A stretch of 64,000 bases of DNA from Sacculina carcini (lineage: Eukaryota > Arthropoda > Thecostraca > Sacculinidae), in contig OU696584.1 of the NCBI GenBank assembly GCA_916048095.2, forward strand, positions 466,001-530,000. Reading direction: 5' to 3'. The notes under the pieces were generated by a model. That model ran no database searches. It worked only from the letters and a program-made list of their open reading frames with translations, and was not told where the DNA came from. The position numbers and the translations under genes are program-made. The stretch's first letter is position 1. Every line of letters starts with the position of its first letter. Shown here in pieces: positions 55,401 to 64,000 of this stretch.

Positions 55401-55765
55401 GCGAATACTACCTCGATATGAATATATCATGGAGAAGGGCTAATTTGCTGAGCAGTAGCGATCCGCATTTGACCAAACATTTGGTTGAATACGTCCTTGC
55501 GACTGGTCTTGCCGAGGAACTGTGATGTGCTTTAAATCTTCTGTTTTTCATATCCTAGTCATTTTCACTCATATTTTATCCTATTTAAATCTTGACGATT
55601 GACATTTAACGACAATGTGACGCTGATCAGACTATTGTAGCGCAAAGTTGTCGGAATTTGCCGACGCGCTATGCTAATAATAACAACATAATTTCTTGGC
55701 AGGTGTTGTCTACGTGATTTGGAAAAGTATATATTAATATATAACATTGATTGATTGATTGATCA

Positions 55766-55767
<2 letters not shown>

Positions 55768-55822
<55 letters not shown>
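55768..55822. repeat. (TA)n microsatellite
   Basis: Uninterrupted TA for about 55 bases. Confidence 0.95.
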
Positions 55823-55826
<4 letters not shown>

Positions 55827-56174
55827 GCCTCGTACACTCTTGACTTTCAGCGTTCGTGCAAATTAGATTAGTTTTTATATTAGTTATTCTTCTGGTTTTT
55901 TGGCTATTCGTATCTTGAGTTTTTTTTGTGTGTAGTTGCTGGTCGTATTTTAAATTTGATCCAATCCAGACCTGAAATGTGCAATTATGTTCTTTGTTTA
56001 TCGCGATTATTGCGGTCTTGTACCTTTACAATTTAACTAGAACTAGAAATATATGTTAATTTAAAGACTTTAATGAGAACTTGATTTAAATATTGTTCAT
56101 ATGAGTTCCCGGATACAGTAATTTCAATGGCAAAATTATTTTTCTAACGATCTGTAACAAAAATAAAATATAAT

Positions 56175-56500
56175 TCAAATAGATTACAGACAGGTGCGCG
56201 TGGGCATCACTGCCCCACACGCGCCTACATGACGTCACGCCACAACCGCACCACTTACACGACTCCCAGCTCACACCGTGACACGCGGGAGCACACACGC
56301 ACAGGCGCACAGTCATCACCCGCCCCAACAACCAATCAGCGGCGAGCCGGTCACTCGCTCGCCGCCGCAGGGCATGCACACTTCACTAAACGCATACACA
56401 CACCGAAACAACTACACACACTCGTTCACACACTCTCGCACGTCATACACAATTAAACCATACACGATCACACAGACACAATAAGACGCTGGCACACTCA
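56175..56500 (-). repeat. interspersed repeat R, most complete copy
   Basis: On the minus strand it runs from GTGTGATCGTGTATGGTTTA through CCTGCGGCGGCGAGC and CGCTGATTGGTTGTTG to the GC-rich hairpin GGCGCGTGTGGGGC/GCCCACGCGC. It has no LINE insertion. It lies about 250 bases upstream of the CXXC1 start. Confidence 0.65.
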
Positions 56501-56744
56501 AACACAATCACACACACACACTCTCTCTCACTGCACACGATCACACTAGACGATCTCAAGCTGATTTCGCCCATATCACATTTGCTAAGTCTTAGCGGGT
56601 ATTTAATTGGGAAGTGATTTGTCCCTGAGTCTTGTAATATTTTCGCTTGTATATTAAACTGGTGTTGATGGTGTGTTGACACGGTGGTTGTACGTGCAGG
56701 CAGGAGATATCAGTCGATATTTGACCTTGCTCGCGCAGGCGGCC

Positions 56745-62194
<5,450 letters not shown>

Positions 62195-62284
62195 TATGCG
62201 TTAATCTTGATCGATAATTCTCCTTGAGTTCAAGTAATACTGCACTTGCTTGTATTGAGTGTTGTGCGCGTGTGAAGTGTGAAT

Positions 62285-62945
62285 GTGTGGTGCATTGTGT
62301 GGGTGTGAATGTTTGGTACAGTGTGTGGGTGTGAATGTGTGGTGCAGTGTGTTAGTGTGAATGTGTGGTGCAGTGTGTTAGTGTGAATGTTTGGTGCATT
62401 GTGTTAGTGTGAATGTTTGGTACAGTGTGTTAGTGTGAATGTTTGGTGCAGTGTGTCAGTGTGAATGTGTGGTGCAGTGTGTTAGTGTGAATGTGTGGTG
62501 CAGTGTGTTAGTGTGAATGTGTGGTGCAGTGTGTTAGTGTGAATGTGTGGTGCAGTGTGTTAGTGTGAATGTGTGGTACAGTGTGTTAGTGTTAATGTGT
62601 GGTGCTGTGTGTTAGTGTGAATGTTTGGTGCATTGTGTCAGTGTGAATGTGTGGTGCTGTGTGTTAGTGTGAATGTTTGGTGCAGTGCGTTAGTGTGAAT
62701 GTTTGGTGTAGTGCGTTAGTGTGAATGTTTGGTGCAGTGTGTGGGTGTGAATGTTTGGTACAGTGTGAATGTTTGGTGCAGTGTGTCAGTGTGAATGTTT
62801 GGTGCAGTGTGTGGGTGTGAATGTTTGGTACAGTGTGAATGTTTGGTACAGTGTGTTAGTGTGAATGTTTGGTACAGTGTGTCAGTGTGAATGCTTGGTA
62901 CAGTGTGTCAGTGTGAATGCTTGGTGCAGGGTGTGGGTGTGAATG
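62285..62945 (+). repeat. 26-bp minisatellite downstream of CXXC1
   Basis: About 25 copies of a unit near GTGTTAGTGTGAATGTTTGG plus TGCAGT. It begins about 90 bases after the stop, so it may lie in the 3' UTR; an AATAAA occurs near 63125. Confidence 0.93.
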
Positions 62946-63569
62946 TTTGGTGCATTGGTGTCTGTGTTGTCTTATGTTTTGTATCTTCCTCGATTTATCA
63001 AATAATAAGGTGATTGCGCCTTGTTTTAACCTCCCAATATTTTCAATGTGTTTCAATATATACTCAACACTTTGTGCTGTTTCGTCTTTCGCTTACCCAA
63101 TAAGTTTTGTGCGATGATAATAACAATAAAACCAAGGCTATATCCGACAACCCTTTAAGATGTATTTAACTTATTCCTAGTTTTGATACAATGTTGCTAG
63201 AATTCAGTGTCTCAGTCGTTTGTCATTTATATGACAATGTAAGCTTTTCGATGAAATAAATACGAATTAGAATATTCAATTCAAATATAAATTGAATATA
63301 TATTAATTTGAATAGAATAGGTATACATTTATGAATTAATTTACAAATATAAATTTTTAAACGTCGATTTATTTCGTATATTTAGGATATACAATATAAG
63401 ATAGTTTGTACCAGTAGCAAGGTTTGTATACGTGCGTATATGGCACCACACTTCTCGCAAATACATTCAATCCTCATCGATGTGAGCCCCGCCTTTTTGC
63501 TCGTGCACTGCGCTATTTGGCTGCAAAATTGTCCAGGTGCGCCAAGAGAGAGGGATTGGGCTCTTTTGC

Positions 63570-63705
63570 AGTGCAGAACATGGGTACGGTACGGTACCAT
63601 TGAAATTCGGGCAGAAGTACGGTACGAAATTTTCCCAGAAGTACGGTACGGTACGAAAGTACGAAAAAGTATTTCGTACCGTACCTTTTTCGTACTAAAG
63701 GGAAT
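63570..63705. repeat. GTACGGTACG-rich inverted repeat
   Basis: Many copies of ACGGTACG/CGTACCGTAC in both orientations. GTACGGTACGAAA... TTTCGTACCGTAC can fold back. It may be one end of a foldback or MITE element, but no outer boundaries were found. Confidence 0.55.
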
Positions 63706-63805
63706 TAGTCACAAGCTTCCACAATTAGGTCGAATTAGGTCCAACATAATCGGTGGTAGGCTAACATAAATAATTGATGGGGGATCAGAGACAGATAGGT
63801 GTTTT

Positions 63806-63945
63806 AAGACGTTCATAATTCTATTTCGATACATGGCTCATAATTCTATTTCTATACATGGTTCATAATTCTATTTCTATACATGGATCATCATTCTATT
63901 TAGATACATGGATCATTATTCTATTTCGATACATGGATCATAGTG
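63806..63945. repeat. 25-bp minisatellite, unit TCATAATTCTATTTCTATACATGG
   Basis: Between five and six imperfect tandem copies at the end of the window. Confidence 0.88.
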
Positions 63946-64000
63946 ATCATAGATCGATAATGTTCAAATTTGACTCAGTTGGTCAATTGTATGGAACCCT

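Overview
This is nuclear DNA of an invertebrate animal. Spliced genes encode recognisable animal proteins (CXXC1/CFP1, AGPS, AASDHPPT, ZNRD2). About a dozen transposable-element insertions belong to animal-type families (CR1-, L2- and Jockey-like LINEs, an LTR retrotransposon, Helitron-like elements, a tRNA-derived SINE). Mini- and microsatellites are unusually abundant, (TG)n above all. The phylum cannot be fixed from this window. All gene models were assembled by eye from homology, splice consensus and codon phase; no search was run.

Layout. 0.4-2.3 kb (+): last exons of an unrecognised gene ending in a PDZ-ligand-like tail. 3.0-4.5 kb: decayed reverse transcriptase and a decayed multi-copy gene. 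7.0-9.3 kb (+): a three-exon gene for a secreted protein with two related six-cysteine modules, which I do not recognise. 11.5-42.0 kb (-): the complete 13-exon AGPS gene (ether-lipid synthesis, peroxisome). Its introns hold a 2.9-kb minisatellite, SINEs, a young full-length LTR retrotransposon (21.1-25.7 kb), a nearly intact CR1-like LINE (27.0-30.0 kb), a Helitron-like insertion (30.8-31.3 kb) and an L2/Jockey nest (35.0-39.1 kb). 42.2-43.1 kb: a second Helitron-like copy just upstream of the AGPS start. 43.4-44.6 kb (-): single-exon AASDHPPT, a phosphopantetheinyl transferase. 47.2-49.6 kb (-): ZNRD2 with a coding minisatellite. 50-56 kb: gene-poor, with a 12-bp satellite, an inverted-repeat DNA transposon and a hairpin MITE. 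56.7-62.2 kb (+): complete six-exon CXXC1, the PHD/CXXC subunit of the Set1 H3K4 methyltransferase complex.

Main points. (1) AGPS has no N-terminal presequence for a PTS2 signal but ends in Ser-Lys-Leu, a canonical PTS1: a targeting-signal switch. (2) Many 3' splice sites in three genes are preceded by sense-strand (TG)n tracts. (3) Three CR1-like insertions sit inside (TG)n tracts, suggesting microsatellite targeting. (4) A Helitron-like element lies in a minisatellite whose uninterrupted unit gives the empty site. (5) The LTR element has identical LTRs, a 5-bp target duplication and a GTTAAAC -1 frameshift heptamer. (6) The CXXC finger of CFP1 keeps its eight zinc cysteines but lacks the DNA-reading KFGG loop.
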